Source: Amphibalanus amphitrite
Taxonomy: Eukaryota > Arthropoda > Thecostraca > Balanomorpha > Balanidae
NCBI RefSeq assembly: GCF_019059575.1
Contig: NW_024881677.1
Coordinates: forward strand, 496,001 to 560,000
DNA: 64,000 bases
Direction: 5' to 3'
Shown: one piece after another, positions 11,004 to 22,305 of the stretch
How the letters are laid out: each line of letters begins with the position of its first letter
Numbering within the stretch: position 1 is the first letter of the stretch
Program-made: the position numbers and the translations under genes
Notes under the pieces: generated by a model
Told to the model about the DNA's origin: nothing
What the model saw: the letters and a program-made list of their open reading frames with translations, nothing else
The model's database searches: none

Positions 11004-12118
11004 GGAGGCCCGGCTTTTATGTAACTTCCAGTCAAATAATCAGGAAAATCCGGAACTTATCAAACCTGTCTGGGATCATCTAAGCGCCGAGAAAAATTAA
11101 TCCTTAGGTAATCACGCTATGCGGCCACCTACCGACTGGTATTTCCTATCCGTTCCGCTGTGCTTGAAGAATGGTCAATCTCACCCAAACTGAACAGTAG
11201 CGAGTGCTGAACTTACGGCGAGTATCGATATAGCTCTAACCCAGGAAAACGAATGAGCCGATGGGGTTTGTCAAATCATGCAACTTTTTTGATCGATTTC
11301 TGATAACTGATAACTTATGCTGTTTAACAGGCACCAAGAGGTGACAAATTTGATCGATTTAACTGCTTGGACACCCTACCTATCTTCCGGTCCTGCATCT
11401 GATAGATCGATTAAGCACAAAGGAAAAAATAAAGATTCGAAACTAATGGATATCCATGCTCCGAGTCGGGGTTCCCCACAATCATGTTTTCCGTGTTGCG
11501 CCGAAAGGGGTCTCGGCACGGGAGGACACAGCAGACACGGATTAGGCACGATCAATGCTAGTCGAGTCTGTATAACAAGGCGTCGTAAATATGTACGTCG
11601 TACCCAGCAGCCCGTCTGGTCTGAGTCCGTGCATATTCTCTATCAGTCAAGGTCATCTGCGACGCTACCACCGAAGCCCCAGAATAAAATCAGGTCGAGG
11701 CCGGGCCTCTTGCAGGATCGTTTGTTTTCCGATTGCGACGCGGACCCGGTCTGTAAGGGGCGCTGAGAGTATCGTGTCCTGACGATGGACCCGGGCGTCA
11801 GCTGAACTGTGTCACGGTCACGTGCACCGTGCACACCTCACAGACGGGTCCATCGGGTAACAGATGCACGTCAATAAACAACACCGAGCCTGTGCAGTGT
11901 GTGCAGCGTGCAATGCGCAGCCGTCATTTAGCAGCGGAGATTCCCGGCACGATTGATGCATGCGGCCCGAGAGACAGGATGATTCTGAGGCCAGCCCAGA
12001 CCGCCGTCTGGATAAACGGGAGGGGCAGAAATTGTATTCATTCACACATACTCTTCTTCGATTCCGAGAAACATCACGTCTAGTGGAATCGAGCATAGTG
12101 AGAATTTCAGGACAGATA
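11004..12118. other. FAM50 intron 3; nothing recognised
   Basis: GC-moderate sequence with overlapping open frames on both strands (11317-12213) that do not resemble a known protein. Confidence 0.4.
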
Positions 12119-12194
12119 TCAGTAGGCGGAACTATGGTCAAGCGTACCCATTTTCGGGAACGCATTTTCGTTCCCATGTTTGGGAACGATAAAC

Positions 12195-12466
12195 CCAAAT
12201 ATGGGAACGCCATGTAGGCATTATTTAAAACAAGAAAAAGAACCGCTAAATGACGTCCAAAAAATATAAAACGATCGTGAACCGCCTGATATTTGTCTCA
12301 ATATTGTTGGAAAGAGTTAAATATTGTAAGGCCCATCGTATTTTCAAATCGTTCCCCTATTTCTAAAGCAGTCCATCATCCGGGCCGCGAGCCCAAATTT
12401 GGGAACGCTCTCGTACACTGGCGCTGCAAGCGTTCCTTATTATGGGAACGGCGTACCCAATATTGG
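12195..12466. promoter_or_regulatory. Cluster of CArG-box matches, left subterminal
   Basis: Three exact CC(A/T)6GG decamers occur: CCAAATATGG (12195-12204), CCAAATTTGG (12393-12402) and CCAATATTGG (12457-12466). CArG boxes are the consensus for SRF-type MADS factors. Here they are the cores of a transposon's own repeated palindrome, so binding by the transposase is an equally good explanation. Confidence 0.4.
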
Positions 12467-12503
12467 GAACGATTTCACCGACGCCTTTCAGGGGCTCTTT
12501 TCA

Positions 12504-13693
12504 TTAACCCGCGCCCCACTGGGGGGGGGGCTATTTATAGCCCCCCCCCTCCCGTTTTTCTGCAATAACTTCCAAACCGCTTGACGGATCAACGCCAAAC
12601 TTTCAGTACCTTCGGCTGCATCAATTTGACACCTTGTGTCAAAATTTGAACTTCGTAGCTACCATAGGTCGGCCGGAAATGACGTCAGAGTGACGTCATG
12701 TTCATCCGATTTCGACGCAAAACATTGAACCACGGCAATCGCTCCCAAGAGCTCAGTTTTTAAGCTAGATCCAATTTCTTTGCATGAAAGGACTCAGAAT
12801 TGACCGCGCTATCAAACTGCTATCTCGGATTTTCAAAGTTTCGAAAATTTTGAAAATTTTATATAATATTCAAAATTTATATTTTTAGGTACATTTTTTC
12901 AAAAAGTTTGTGACTTTTCGAAAAAAACCGGAATATATGTGACAGAACGCATGATTATGACTAACTCTAGCAAGTTTTAGCTAAATATCTTCAAAAATGG
13001 CCAAGTTATACGCATTATTGCAAAAAATTCACAATTATTAATTTTTCAAATCAATTTTTCAGTACGTATTTGACATCGTACACCAATATAAATGGCACCA
13101 TCGTGTTCCTGAGCTAAAACTGCATCCAATAGACACCTTTTTTTGTTGAAAAATTTTAACTTCAAAATTTGACCTTTTTTGACCTGAAAGTGACCTGACC
13201 TAAGCTAAATTCGACTCAAAATGACCTCGAATGACACAGACGACATCAAATTCGAAATCCACGGCCTAAATGGACCATAAAACATGTGTCACCTGACCGA
13301 CACATGATATAATATTTTCGTGACCTGTGATGACCTGACCCTGACCTGAAAATCAAAGTACAAGTTTGGTACCCTCAAGGTATCTAGAGCATCTGTTCAC
13401 GAGTGTGGAAACCAAAAATGAGCCTGATCTGACTTGTAAGACGGCGGCCAGAGCCCAAAATGTGAACAAGCCAAAATGCTAATAATTTTTACTTTGAACT
13501 GACCTGTGACGTCATCGGTGACCTCGTGGTCAATGAAATTAGGTTTCGCTCGACAGTTTTTCCGGGGCTATCAGACGCCGTTTGAATTTCGACGATCGGC
13601 CTAGTAGTTTCGGAGTAAGGAGGGGGGGCTATGAATAGCCCCCCCCCCCCAGTAGGGCGTGTTATACACAGACCCCAGTGGGGCGCGGGTTAA
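12504..13693. mobile_element. TTAA-flanked non-autonomous element (piggyBac-like), copy B
   Basis: TTAA bounds both ends, with termini TTAACCCGCGCCCCACTGGG and CCCAGTGGGGCGCGGGTTAA. Subterminal hairpins lie at about 12521-12549 (G-run, CTAT-TT-ATAG, C-run) and 13622-13650 (G-run, CTAT-GA-ATAG, C-run). The AT-rich interior contains TGACCT words (e.g. 13185-13350, 13500-13530). It is nested in the 12119-14822 element within FAM50 intron 3. Confidence 0.78.
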
Positions 13694-14744
13694 CAAGCAT
13701 CACGTCCAACGCCGCAAATCATTGTTAACACAACAATCATCAGGCAAGACCGTCGCATGTTTCGCCCGGTCTTCTGCGCTTTTATTCCCGTTGATCTCGC
13801 AGCGGGCACGCCCCCCTCTGCAGGATTACGTAATTCACAACGCTCAGCGATGTTCAACAAGGTCTTCCATACCTATATCCACCGTCCGCGCCGAGGGTGG
13901 AGACATGTCAAGCACCTGTCTGTTTATCACCGATAGTTGACGAGCACAAGGAAGTATCCAAAAATGGGAACGCTGAATATGTTACACCCTCAAAACACCT
14001 AGTCCCAATGAAAATCTAATTTTTTCCTTTCTTAGTGAGTGTAAGTGGCAAAAGGCCTGGTAGGATGGGCACGAGGAATGATCGAAATCAGCATAAAAAT
14101 TATAAATAAGCCACACAGAGCGACCTATATAAGAGAAATTCCCCCAAAACGATCATGCTTAGAAACACGGAAGACAAAAACCACGCTCATGACGCTCCTT
14201 ATAAAACAACGCTAAACAGCTAGCACAGTTAGCATCCAAATAAAATATGTCTTTCCGGGCTGATTAAATACAGCTGAATAATTTTAAACCACTGAAACTG
14301 AGTTTACAACAGTAGTTCGGTAAAATCACTGACGTTCCACGCGGTCGTGCGCCCCGACACCAAAAGTCAACAATATTGCCTCGGGACTGTCCGCGTGTTC
14401 GCTTGCATATGTCAGCATCTGGTGTCGCTAGTATGAAACTTCATAACCAGGCGAAAATTATTATACTTGACCTCAAAATGTAAAAACGCTTCATTTTCCT
14501 TAAAATTGCATGTTAAATGTAGTATAACCCATGTTTTCACCATTCCGTCATTTCAAATAATCATTAAAAATATCATTCGACGGTCAATTTCCTTGTTCAA
14601 CGGTCAGATTAAAGATAATTTTATAGAGACTTAGTAGATACTTAAATAAGCGTGCACTTTTTTGAGACGTGGTGCACTTTTGAGTTTTCGTGGACGAACG
14701 GCCGAAAAATTGCCTTCCATTCTCATAAATGGGAACGCCCGTTC

Positions 14745-14775
14745 CCATATTTGGGAACTCCGTTCCCAAAAATGG
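14745..14775. promoter_or_regulatory. CArG-box matches, right subterminal
   Basis: CCATATTTGG (14745-14754) and CCAAAAATGG (14766-14775) match CC(A/T)6GG; another CCAAAAATGG lies at 13958-13967. They form the right-hand counterpart of the left subterminal cluster. Confidence 0.4.
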
Positions 14776-14822
14776 GAACGTTCCTTTATTTGGGTACTCA
14801 TGACCATAGTTCCACCTACTGA

Positions 14823-16765
14823 TATATCAGCCTTTCGCACCCTATGGCCGATCTGATCAACATCGATCAAACTAACGTCACCGACCATGAATTATTAATT
14901 AATCATGTGGAAGATGACAAGATACCTCAAACTAAATCCTGGTTTTCTGAGAATTCGTGACCATATACCCACATAGGTACACCACCAATATGTAGATGAG
15001 CACTTTGATAATACCAAGATATACCAATCCATAAAGAAAAACAGCGACAAATAATGGGCGAAACCTTCGCATATTTCATCAGCGGATCTTTCCTTCGCGG
15101 TGACAACCAGTAGGATTAGTCAAGAGAGATTAACCGCACTTACGTTATTTCATTGAAGCCTTAAAACTCCCCGATCGGTCTATTGCAGCCGATGTAAAAT
15201 TAGTCATTCCCGATGGGTTTGAAAACGACGGCACTCGCCCAAACCAGTCCGATATTGCCTCCCTCTCTGATGTCAGCTCGTGCCCAGACTGTTACCTGGC
15301 AGCCCTTCCCTCCTGGCGCGTGAACTAGGGCTCATATCTCAGCTCGAATCTGCCTAGTCATTCACACTTGCCGTTGTCATAATGATTCGGCTGTGTTGCC
15401 GAAGAGTGGGCCGGGATTGCATTGGGAGAGCGACCATGTGGGGTCATTTTTGCCCAATGCTGGCGAGTCGTCGAAGCGATTACCGCAGGGATTAGGGCGG
15501 AGCCGGTGCAAACAAACACTGCTCCTGTGGCGACCGCCGGCGGACACTTATGTAATGTCCGGTCTGAGCAGAAAGACATTGCGCGCCAGGCAGCCACCAT
15601 TAGCCGCCACAAAAAGAATTGCCTGCCATTATTTATCAAAATTAAATATCGTCAAGAATAATTACAAAATAAACCAGTACACTTTCAGCGGTATAGGCGA
15701 GCTGACTGGAAATTCGGAGAAAAAATTGGCAGCATAAATCTGAGAGCATGTTATTATAAAGAACCAGCATACCCTTTACATTACATCTTGGCTCGTAATC
15801 TATACCGTGAATCAGCAGCACTGGCGAATCATATTTGAGCTTTGTGTTCGGGGAATCCAATCAGTATCTAACAGGTTTCCGACGGACGGTTAAATCTAAT
15901 GACAAAATTACTGTATTGAGAAGGAAGCGGTGCCAGCTATTATGTAACCCATGGTCACTGCTGCAAAGCCGCTGATTATAATCGGCAGAGTCACTCTATA
16001 TAAAAATACAGACGTTCACCTGGCGGAAACTGATAATAAAAGATGAATCCGCAAACAGGAAGAAAACCTCTTTTGTCAAATTACCAAATTTCTGATGTTC
16101 TAATCCTAAAACCTCGCTCGTGCCATGCTAAACTTTCCCCGATGATGAAATGTATTATGCCATGTCGCTCCCTATCTCATTCTCATTTGGAAGTTGCAGC
16201 AAAGTTGACAGAACCCCATAACTAGTAGACGAATGAAAGCTGAAAAGTCGCAAACGCAAGATACCAGAAACACACCCAAATCGGAGGAACTCCGCGCACA
16301 CTGCTACTTTACGTCTGTCTTGGATAGAATTTTATGCACGGTTTAACTGAAAACTGGACACCTTGATGAGATGACGCGGAGCGCCGACATAACTCAGTTC
16401 TAGAGAAAGAAGATTAATGGGATCAAACGCACAGGATGAGGTCTTAGAGACGAATATTTCCGTTACTTGGGCAGGGCAAGACAGAGGGTGCGATGTAGGA
16501 TGACTTCGCACAAATTGACTTCACAGCTGCCTAAACGGAATGCACACCAGGAAATGAGCAGCAATTTCTACGAAGATGCTAATGAATTAGGAGTTTGTGG
16601 TCTGATATGCCTAGAGCGCAACCACCATCGCAGCCCAAACAGCAATCAACGATATACGCCACATACCCGCGGTATGTCACACAATTACGCATAACTGACC
16701 AAAAAAAAAAAAAAAAAAAAAAAAACACCAAAGAACCTCTAGCCCTCGTGACGCCCGCGACTGAC
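14823..16765. other. FAM50 intron 3, 5' part; nothing recognised
   Basis: AT-rich sequence with a long A-run at about 16700-16725, close to the exon 3 donor. On the minus strand this A-run is a T-run about 40 nt into the intron. Short open frames here have no recognisable relatives. Confidence 0.4.
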
Positions 16766-17177
16766 CTTTCTTCATGCGCAGGCTGCGCCGGTGACCTGAG
16801 CCGTCCCAGTAGGAGAAGGTGATCTCGATTTCCTCGTTCTTGAGCGCCTCCTGCTTCTGCTCCCACTCGAGTCGCAGCTGCTCGCGGAGTTCATTCTCGT
16901 GCTCTTCTCGCTCACGATCGCGCAGAAATGACGTGTCCACGTCAGGGTTTTTACCCAGTTTTCTGGGTATTAGTTTTGGCGCCTGTGAGGACGATTTGGC
17001 CGGCACCAGAGCGTTGGAGGAGGACGGTTCGGAGGACGGTTCGGAGGACTGCGAGGACTCGTCCGCCGCGTCCTCAGCGGCCTTCACCGCTGGACGGTCT
17101 CCGTCGGACTTGTCCTCGTCCTCTTCCCCTTCCTCATCCTCTTCGTCCTCGTCAGGGTTGAAGGACAAACTCTGAAT
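16766..17177 (-). CDS. FAM50: FAM50 (XAP5) exon 3
   Basis: 412 nt, encoding residues 116-252 plus one base of 253. The acceptor AG is at 17178-17179 and the donor GTCAGT at 16760-16765. It begins [10 protein letters not shown], continues through an acidic, serine-rich low-complexity stretch (about residues 123-175), then [17 protein letters not shown] (from about residue 188) and [17 protein letters not shown], both hallmark FAM50 motifs. The acidic segment is where family members differ most. The serine-rich plus-strand reading frame over it is only its antisense. Confidence 0.95.
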
Positions 17178-17411
17178 CTGGCGGCACACAGAAGCTGGGA
17201 TCAGCAGAGTCGTGGCGATCTACCCCAGCCATCACCATTAGATCGTTAATCGACAGGACCTAAGACATGCCTGTCTTTCCAAATCATACAGTGCAAAAGA
17301 TAAACGAGCAAGTTGCATGATGGAAAGATATGAAAAGGTTGTAAAAGACGCAATAACTGACAAAGACCACACCAAAAGCAATGAAAATGCGTCATATGAC
17401 GTAACCACAAT

Positions 17412-17489
17412 CATAGATAACAGTAGAACTGGAAAAGTAGAAAAGTAGAAAGAACAGTAGAAAGTAGAACTGTTCTACTGTTATCTATG
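17412..17489. repeat. Perfect 18-bp inverted repeat in FAM50 intron 2
   Basis: CATAGATAACAGTAGAAC (17412-17429) is exactly complementary to GTTCTACTGTTATCTATG (17472-17489), enclosing a purine-rich stretch of AAAGTAGAA words. It occupies the middle of the 344-nt intron 2, so the pre-mRNA could form a strong hairpin there. Confidence 0.8.
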
Positions 17490-17521
17490 CCACAATCTAT
17501 TCACCGGTCGTACAGACTCAC

Positions 17522-17686
17522 CTGTTTCTTTTGCCGGTCCTTTTTGGCCTGTTTGGCGTCGATGGCCTTCTGTCGCTCGCGCTCTGCCTCGCGCTGTTTT
17601 TTGGCCAGCTCCTGCTCCCTCTCCTGGACCACCTTCTCCTGACGGGCCTTCATCTCGTCCAGCGTGACCAAGCCGATGGTGGACGT
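17522..17686 (-). CDS. FAM50: FAM50 (XAP5) exon 2
   Basis: 165 nt, residues 61-115, in phase 0 at both ends. The acceptor AG is at 17687-17688 and the donor GTGAGT at 17516-17521. It encodes [20 protein letters not shown] followed by a charged lysine/arginine/glutamate-rich helix ending KKDRQKKQ, predicted coiled coil. This matches the SSTVGLVTLNDMKAKQE region of FAM50 proteins. Confidence 0.94.
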
Positions 17687-18408
17687 CTGAGGGAGAGGGA
17701 GGTCAGCGGTCAGACGTGAGTCAGCGGTTAGAAAGTAGGGAGTAGGGTTCGACGGCAGGGGTTAGAGTTAGACGGCAGGTCAGCGGCAATACGATACAAG
17801 TGAGAGGTCAGACGATAAAGGTCAGCGGTTAGACAACAGGAGGTAGAGGCCAGACGACAGGTCAGCAGGTCAGTGATAGGACATGGGTCACCAATAACGC
17901 CAGAAGGCAGGTCATTTATCTAGCGATTGGCCAGGGTCAGACGACTCCATTGACCATCCGAATCCGACGGCAGAGGTCACCAGTCCGGCGTTAAGGTGCC
18001 AAACGGTGGTCAGAGTGAGTGCTCTACAAGGTCCAAGGAGAGCGTGCAACAGTAAGGCGAATAAGTGGAAAAGGTCACCAGGGGCGGGTGATGCAGACAT
18101 CACATCAGGATTTAATAGATACGATAAAAAATGGCAGCTCTGGGTAAAGCATCTCGAGAGGAAAAAAAGCCGGAAGGAAGGTTCAGCAGGATGGTATTAC
18201 CTTTTAGCCACGACAAAGCTCAAATGCCACACTGGTCAAGCGGATCATATATTGAGCAGTCTGTAATGAATAATAAGCCGATGTAGGCCGAACAGTTGTC
18301 AGCGAGCGAGTGGGACGGATGTTATGAAAAGATCAGACTTACTTATAGGCAATCACATCAAACTGTATATTACGACACGGCGGAACACCGCCGGAAAATC
18401 ACAAAATG
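17687..18408. other. FAM50 intron 1, 3' end; degenerate GGTCAGCGGTCAGAC repeats
   Basis: From 17690 to about 17960, imperfect repeats of GAGGTCAGCGGTCAGAC-type words occur next to the exon. The remainder is featureless. Confidence 0.5.
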
Positions 18409-18913
18409 TTAAAGGGACTATCCAACCTTCTAAAATGTTGTTAAAACCAGTTAAATTGTGCCCGACTTTATAGATTGGATGACCAGGAACACGGTTCTGG
18501 CATTTATTTTTCATTAAACATCTTAGGCTTCCCATATTCCAAACACAAACTTTCAAATATGTGACGTCACAGCCCAAAATTACCTCCTTTCCCAGGCCAC
18601 ATTACTGTCATAAAGCTGATTCTTTTTACTCTGTAGGCACCACAACAAAGTTCAGACCAAGTTTTAAGCGATTTTTCAACGAACAACCCCGTTTAAATCA
18701 GAATGACTAAACGAGGTGACGTCACACTAACGGTCGCTCCATGTTGAAGATAGGGCCTTGTACAAGGCCCATTTTCAAATGAAGGGAACGAATTTCTTCA
18801 ACACCAAGAGGCCGCGGGGATTGCAACCTAGATAGATAGTGGTTTCTGAACCTCGCCGCAAACTTGGCTATCTCAACTCAAACCCCATGTTAAAGGTGGG
18901 ATAGTCCCTTTAA
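18409..18913. mobile_element. 505-bp TTAA MITE, copy 2
   Basis: It has the same termini (AGGGACTATCC and GGGATAGTCCCT), the same length and highly similar interior to 10230-10734, in the same orientation, bounded by TTAA (18409-18412 and 18910-18913). It lies in FAM50 intron 1, upstream of the nested Myb/SANT gene. Confidence 0.85.
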
Positions 18914-19829
18914 AGGCCCTGGCAAACCATAAAAGATGCCGATGCTACTATTGACATTTCAGAAAGTCAATGAAGAAACGGGATATGAGAGAAAGGTATC
19001 CGACGTTGCGCAAGAGATATCATTTGACAGCAGGAAACGTCCAACTCGCTTAGCGATAACGTCAAGACTGAACGCTTTACAATGAGTTCAACGACTTCCG
19101 CTATGGGGATGGGGAGTGGGTGTGAAAGTCGGCGTGCGAACCGAGTAATATCACTTTAAACTGGTCTGTCGGTGTGAGCCATCGCTTCCCAGCCAGGTGC
19201 ACCGACAGTTTGAACTGCGTCATCGATAGCAAAGATTACACACTACCTCCGACTGGCACCCTTCCCCCACGCACCGCTGTCAGTCCTTGTGAAACCGCCG
19301 AAATCTGGACAAGACCGCTTAGTGAAGCCGGCGCATAGCCGCACGCGCGCAGGGGTGTCTAAGAGCCCCCCCCTCTCCCCACTATACAGTGGAATTACGC
19401 CGCATTGCGGTAGGACTGCGTTACGCCCGTCGGGCCGGTCGGGCGGGCCGCTGGCTCACTGGCCCGCACGGGGGCCGCTCGGCAGCGGCGAGTCGCCGGC
19501 GGCAGCGGCAGACAGGGCTCTGAGTCAGGCCCGGGCGGACGCGCCGCGCGACGCCGCTCGCCGAGACACGAGTGCGACACGAGAGAGGAACCAGTGAGGC
19601 ACGCGGACCGAACGAGAGAGGACGGTACGAGAGAGCAGCCGGGTCATAACGAGACTGATGAAGTAGTGTGACTAACGTGCGGCAGTTCAGCAGAGCGTGT
19701 TGTGTGTGAGACATTTGGTGAATCAGAGGACAGTGAACGGACGGTGGTACGCAAATCTTCCCCGCTGCAGCCACCGGCGGTGGCCGGCACGACGTTTTCT
19801 GTGACCTGTGACCCGCACCAGCCGCCACC
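18914..19829. other. 5' flank of the nested Myb/SANT gene
   Basis: It becomes strongly GC-rich from about 19300, consistent with a CpG-rich promoter and 5' UTR. No TATA box is clearly placed, and no upstream exon is recognised. Confidence 0.4.
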
Positions 19830-21761
19830 ATGATCGAGGGAGCCGTGATGTGGACCAGTCTGGAGACGGCCGAGCTGATGGCGCTCTGGCGGCGCACCGA
19901 GACACAGCAGATGTTCCGCAGCTCGGGTCGCAACCTGGCCATCTGGGAGCGACTCGCCGAGGAGCTGCTGGAGCGCGGCTTCTACCGGACGGCGCACCAG
20001 TGCCGCGCCAAGCTGCACAACATGGTCTGCCTCTACCGAAAGGTGGAGCGCGGCGAGCTGCCCCGCGCGCGCTGCCGCCACTACGATACGCTGCGAGGGG
20101 TGCTCAGCGCCGGCTCGCGTGAGGAGCTGGAGCGCTTCAACGCGCCGTGGGAGGAACGCTGTCGCCGAGAGCGGCTGCTGCGTGAGCAGGAGCTCAGTCA
20201 GCTCAACAAGCTGCCGGCAGGAGACCGACACAGTCCAGGGCAGACTCAACTGAGTCCAGGACAGACTCAGCTGAGTCCAGGACAGACCCAACTGAGTCCC
20301 GGACAGACCCAGCTGAGTCCGGGACAGACCCAGCTGAGTCCCGGGCAAACCCAGCTGAGTCCAGACCATCCACAGCTCAGCCCGGCCACGGCAGGTTCCC
20401 GCTCAGCCTCCTCCCCACTCGGCAGTGCCTCCAGTACCGGTCGGCGTCCGCCTCCCACCCTGGTGCCGCTCGCCGATCAGGGAAAGGCACAGCGGAGACA
20501 GCTGCCCGAGCTGCTGCCGCTGAGCGCGCTGTCCCCGGATCGTGCGCAGGTACGACCATCTCTGTCCCCGGGCTTCGAGCAGCAGCAAACCGTGATTTCG
20601 CCGGGCTCCGTGCTGCCGAGAACCGCAGCTCGGAAGGACAGCCGGACTAATGAGAGCGTGTCCAGCCAACGGACAGCTTGCTCAGCTGAAAACGAGGTCA
20701 GCAGTCAACAGCTCGACCTTCCAACCGATCTGTCAGTGAGAAACGTTTCCAGAGACGCGACTTCTGGTGTCAAACGAAAAGCTGAGGAAGATCTATCACT
20801 TGCAAAGAGACTGCCCGGATCGGCATTTGTCAGAGTTATTCCCGAGGCTCTGCTACGCGCTGGATTAGGCAACATCGACTTCGAAAGGCGAGATGTGTAC
20901 AAAATGGGGCAAGACGCAGAGAGTGTTCGGCGACAGCGACTGGCCTCGGCGCTCGCGTTCATGCGCGAGACGGCGGCCAGTTTAAACGGCCTGCGTGTCG
21001 AGCGCTGTGAGAAAGAGGTGACTCCTGCTCCTAGCCACTGGGAGAGGCCGACAGACCTACGACTGGGTCCAGCCGACCTGAGGAAAAGAGACGACACAGA
21101 ACAGAGGACCGACAGGTTCCAGGAGAGGGACGGGCGATACGGGAGAGACGACAGCGTGCCGTTCCGTACTGTCCACTCGTCGGCAGAGACAGAAGACATG
21201 CCACTGTCGCTGGTGACCACCCGGTGTTCTCGTTCACCGCCGCCGCAGCAATCGTGCCGTCTGATCATCAGCAGCTCCCGGTCACGCTCGCCGGCCTCAC
21301 CCCACCGTCTTATTATCAACGACGACTCGGAAGTCGGCAGTTCAACGTCCCCACCGCCCGGCGTCCCAGCGGCACACCCAGCTATCTCTGTCGGCCACTG
21401 TCACCCCGTGTCGGTGGTACAGTGTAGCACACCCCCGCCCGCCCACTGTCAGTCGGTGGTCGGCCGACTGTGCCGCTCGCGCGCCAGCTCCTCGCCGTCC
21501 CCTCCGCGGACGATCGCCCCCGGCCCTCCCCACGCAGAGGCTCCGCTGGTCGGGCTGCAGCATCAGCGACTGATGGGTCTGCGCGGCTCACCTGAGCTGC
21601 TGAAACCACAAAAACCCACCAGCGGCTTCACAGCCTGGCAGACGGCCGAGCCATCCGTGGTCACCTGGCGGCGGGTTCATGAACTACTGTCTGACGCGAC
21701 CGGCGCACAGATGGCGGCCTACCCATTTCTCGGAACCCCGGTAGCACTGGACATGAGGTGA
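19830..21761 (+). CDS. Myb/SANT-like DNA-binding domain protein, intronless, nested in FAM50 intron 1
   Basis: A single 643-codon frame. The start sits in a strong Kozak context (GCCGCCACCATG). Residues about 7-90 (MWTSLETAELMALWRR..., IWERLAEELLERGFYRTAHQCRAKLHNMVCLYRKV) have the aromatic/basic three-helix pattern of the Myb/SANT-like or trihelix DNA-binding domain. Residues about 134-186 are tandem LSPGQTQ heptads (21-bp DNA repeats, 20229-20388). PTDLS at residues 298-302 fits the PxDLS motif that recruits CtBP co-repressors. The rest is serine/proline-rich, low complexity, with a conserved-looking stretch at about 325-400. It lies on the strand opposite its FAM50 host, with a poly(A) signal 545 nt downstream. 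The likely role is a nuclear transcriptional regulator or a domesticated transposon-derived factor. The family is recognised but no orthologue is assigned. Confidence 0.82.
   Translation: MIEGAVMWTSLETAELMALWRRTETQQMFRSSGRNLAIWERLAEELLERGFYRTAHQCRAKLHNMVCLYRKVERGELPRARCRHYDTLRGVLSAGSREELERFNAPWEERCRRERLLREQELSQLNKLPAGDRHSPGQTQLSPGQTQLSPGQTQLSPGQTQLSPGQTQLSPGQTQLSPDHPQLSPATAGSRSASSPLGSASSTGRRPPPTLVPLADQGKAQRRQLPELLPLSALSPDRAQVRPSLSPGFEQQQTVISPGSVLPRTAARKDSRTNESVSSQRTACSAENEVSSQQLDLPTDLSVRNVSRDATSGVKRKAEEDLSLAKRLPGSAFVRVIPEALLRAGLGNIDFERRDVYKMGQDAESVRRQRLASALAFMRETAASLNGLRVERCEKEVTPAPSHWERPTDLRLGPADLRKRDDTEQRTDRFQERDGRYGRDDSVPFRTVHSSAETEDMPLSLVTTRCSRSPPPQQSCRLIISSSRSRSPASPHRLIINDDSEVGSSTSPPPGVPAAHPAISVGHCHPVSVVQCSTPPPAHCQSVVGRLCRSRASSSPSPPRTIAPGPPHAEAPLVGLQHQRLMGLRGSPELLKPQKPTSGFTAWQTAEPSVVTWRRVHELLSDATGAQMAAYPFLGTPVALDMR
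20229..20388 (+). repeat. 21-bp coding tandem repeat (LSPGQTQ heptads)
   Basis: Six near-identical units encoding (L/H)SPGQTQ are followed by two decayed units (LSPDHPQ, LSPATAG). The DNA units differ only by synonymous or single changes, suggesting recent slippage expansion and probable length polymorphism. Confidence 0.9.
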
Positions 21762-22305
21762 TTGAGTGGCTGCAGCGGTGCCGATTGTGTACAATAACGT
21801 CCTGAGCGCTGCCGCAATGCAGAGTGCAACGCTCGCTTGATCGTTACTGAGGCTTATCGTTACTGAAATAGAATAGAACGCCTCTCACTGAGCCGAACCC
21901 AAGCCGTGGGCGGCACCAGATTACCATTGTGGCGACCGATGTGCTGAAACCGATGTTTGCAATCTTGTCCCAAAGGCCCAAACCAATCAAGATGCCATTT
22001 CCGATACATTAACTGTATATGTTGCTACTTAGGCGATCTTTATCGTGCAGCTTTCACGGGAGAGCAGAGTGTTTGCTGAAATTTCTAATTTTAAATGTAC
22101 ATTCCTTGTTATGAGCTTTTTGCACGATGGCCGATGAATAAGGAATGGCTCGCTGCTGTTTATGATTTGTTGATGATTGTTATGTTCCGTGTACATGTGC
22201 ATGTCAGCATGAAATACAACCTGGAAATGACGTGATGTTTTCTATAAAAAAAAAATGTAAATGCCTATGTAAATCAATGAGAAGTTAAGCCGAAGAACAT
22301 CTATA

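Larger units (their letters stand above)
12119..14822. mobile_element. 2.7-kb inverted-repeat element with CArG-like subterminal repeats
   Basis: The ends match as inverted repeats: TCAGTAGGCGGAACTATGGT from 12119 and, in reverse complement, CCACCTACTGA ending at 14822, with TA outside each. Both subterminal regions hold repeated palindromes of the form CCCAWWWWTGGGAACG (about 12150-12470, 13955-13970, 14720-14780). A TTAA element (12504-13693) is nested inside. No transposase frame is recognised. The class is uncertain; a TA duplication is one possible reading of the boundary. Confidence 0.6.

Noticed and set aside
16819-17175. Serine-rich plus-strand frame
   Set aside because: Antisense shadow of the acidic, serine-rich part of FAM50 exon 3.
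19644-20369. 241-codon minus-strand frame with TQLGLSG-type repeats
   Set aside because: Antisense of the LSPGQTQ repeat in the Myb/SANT gene. The plus frame has the Kozak start, domain and poly(A) signal.
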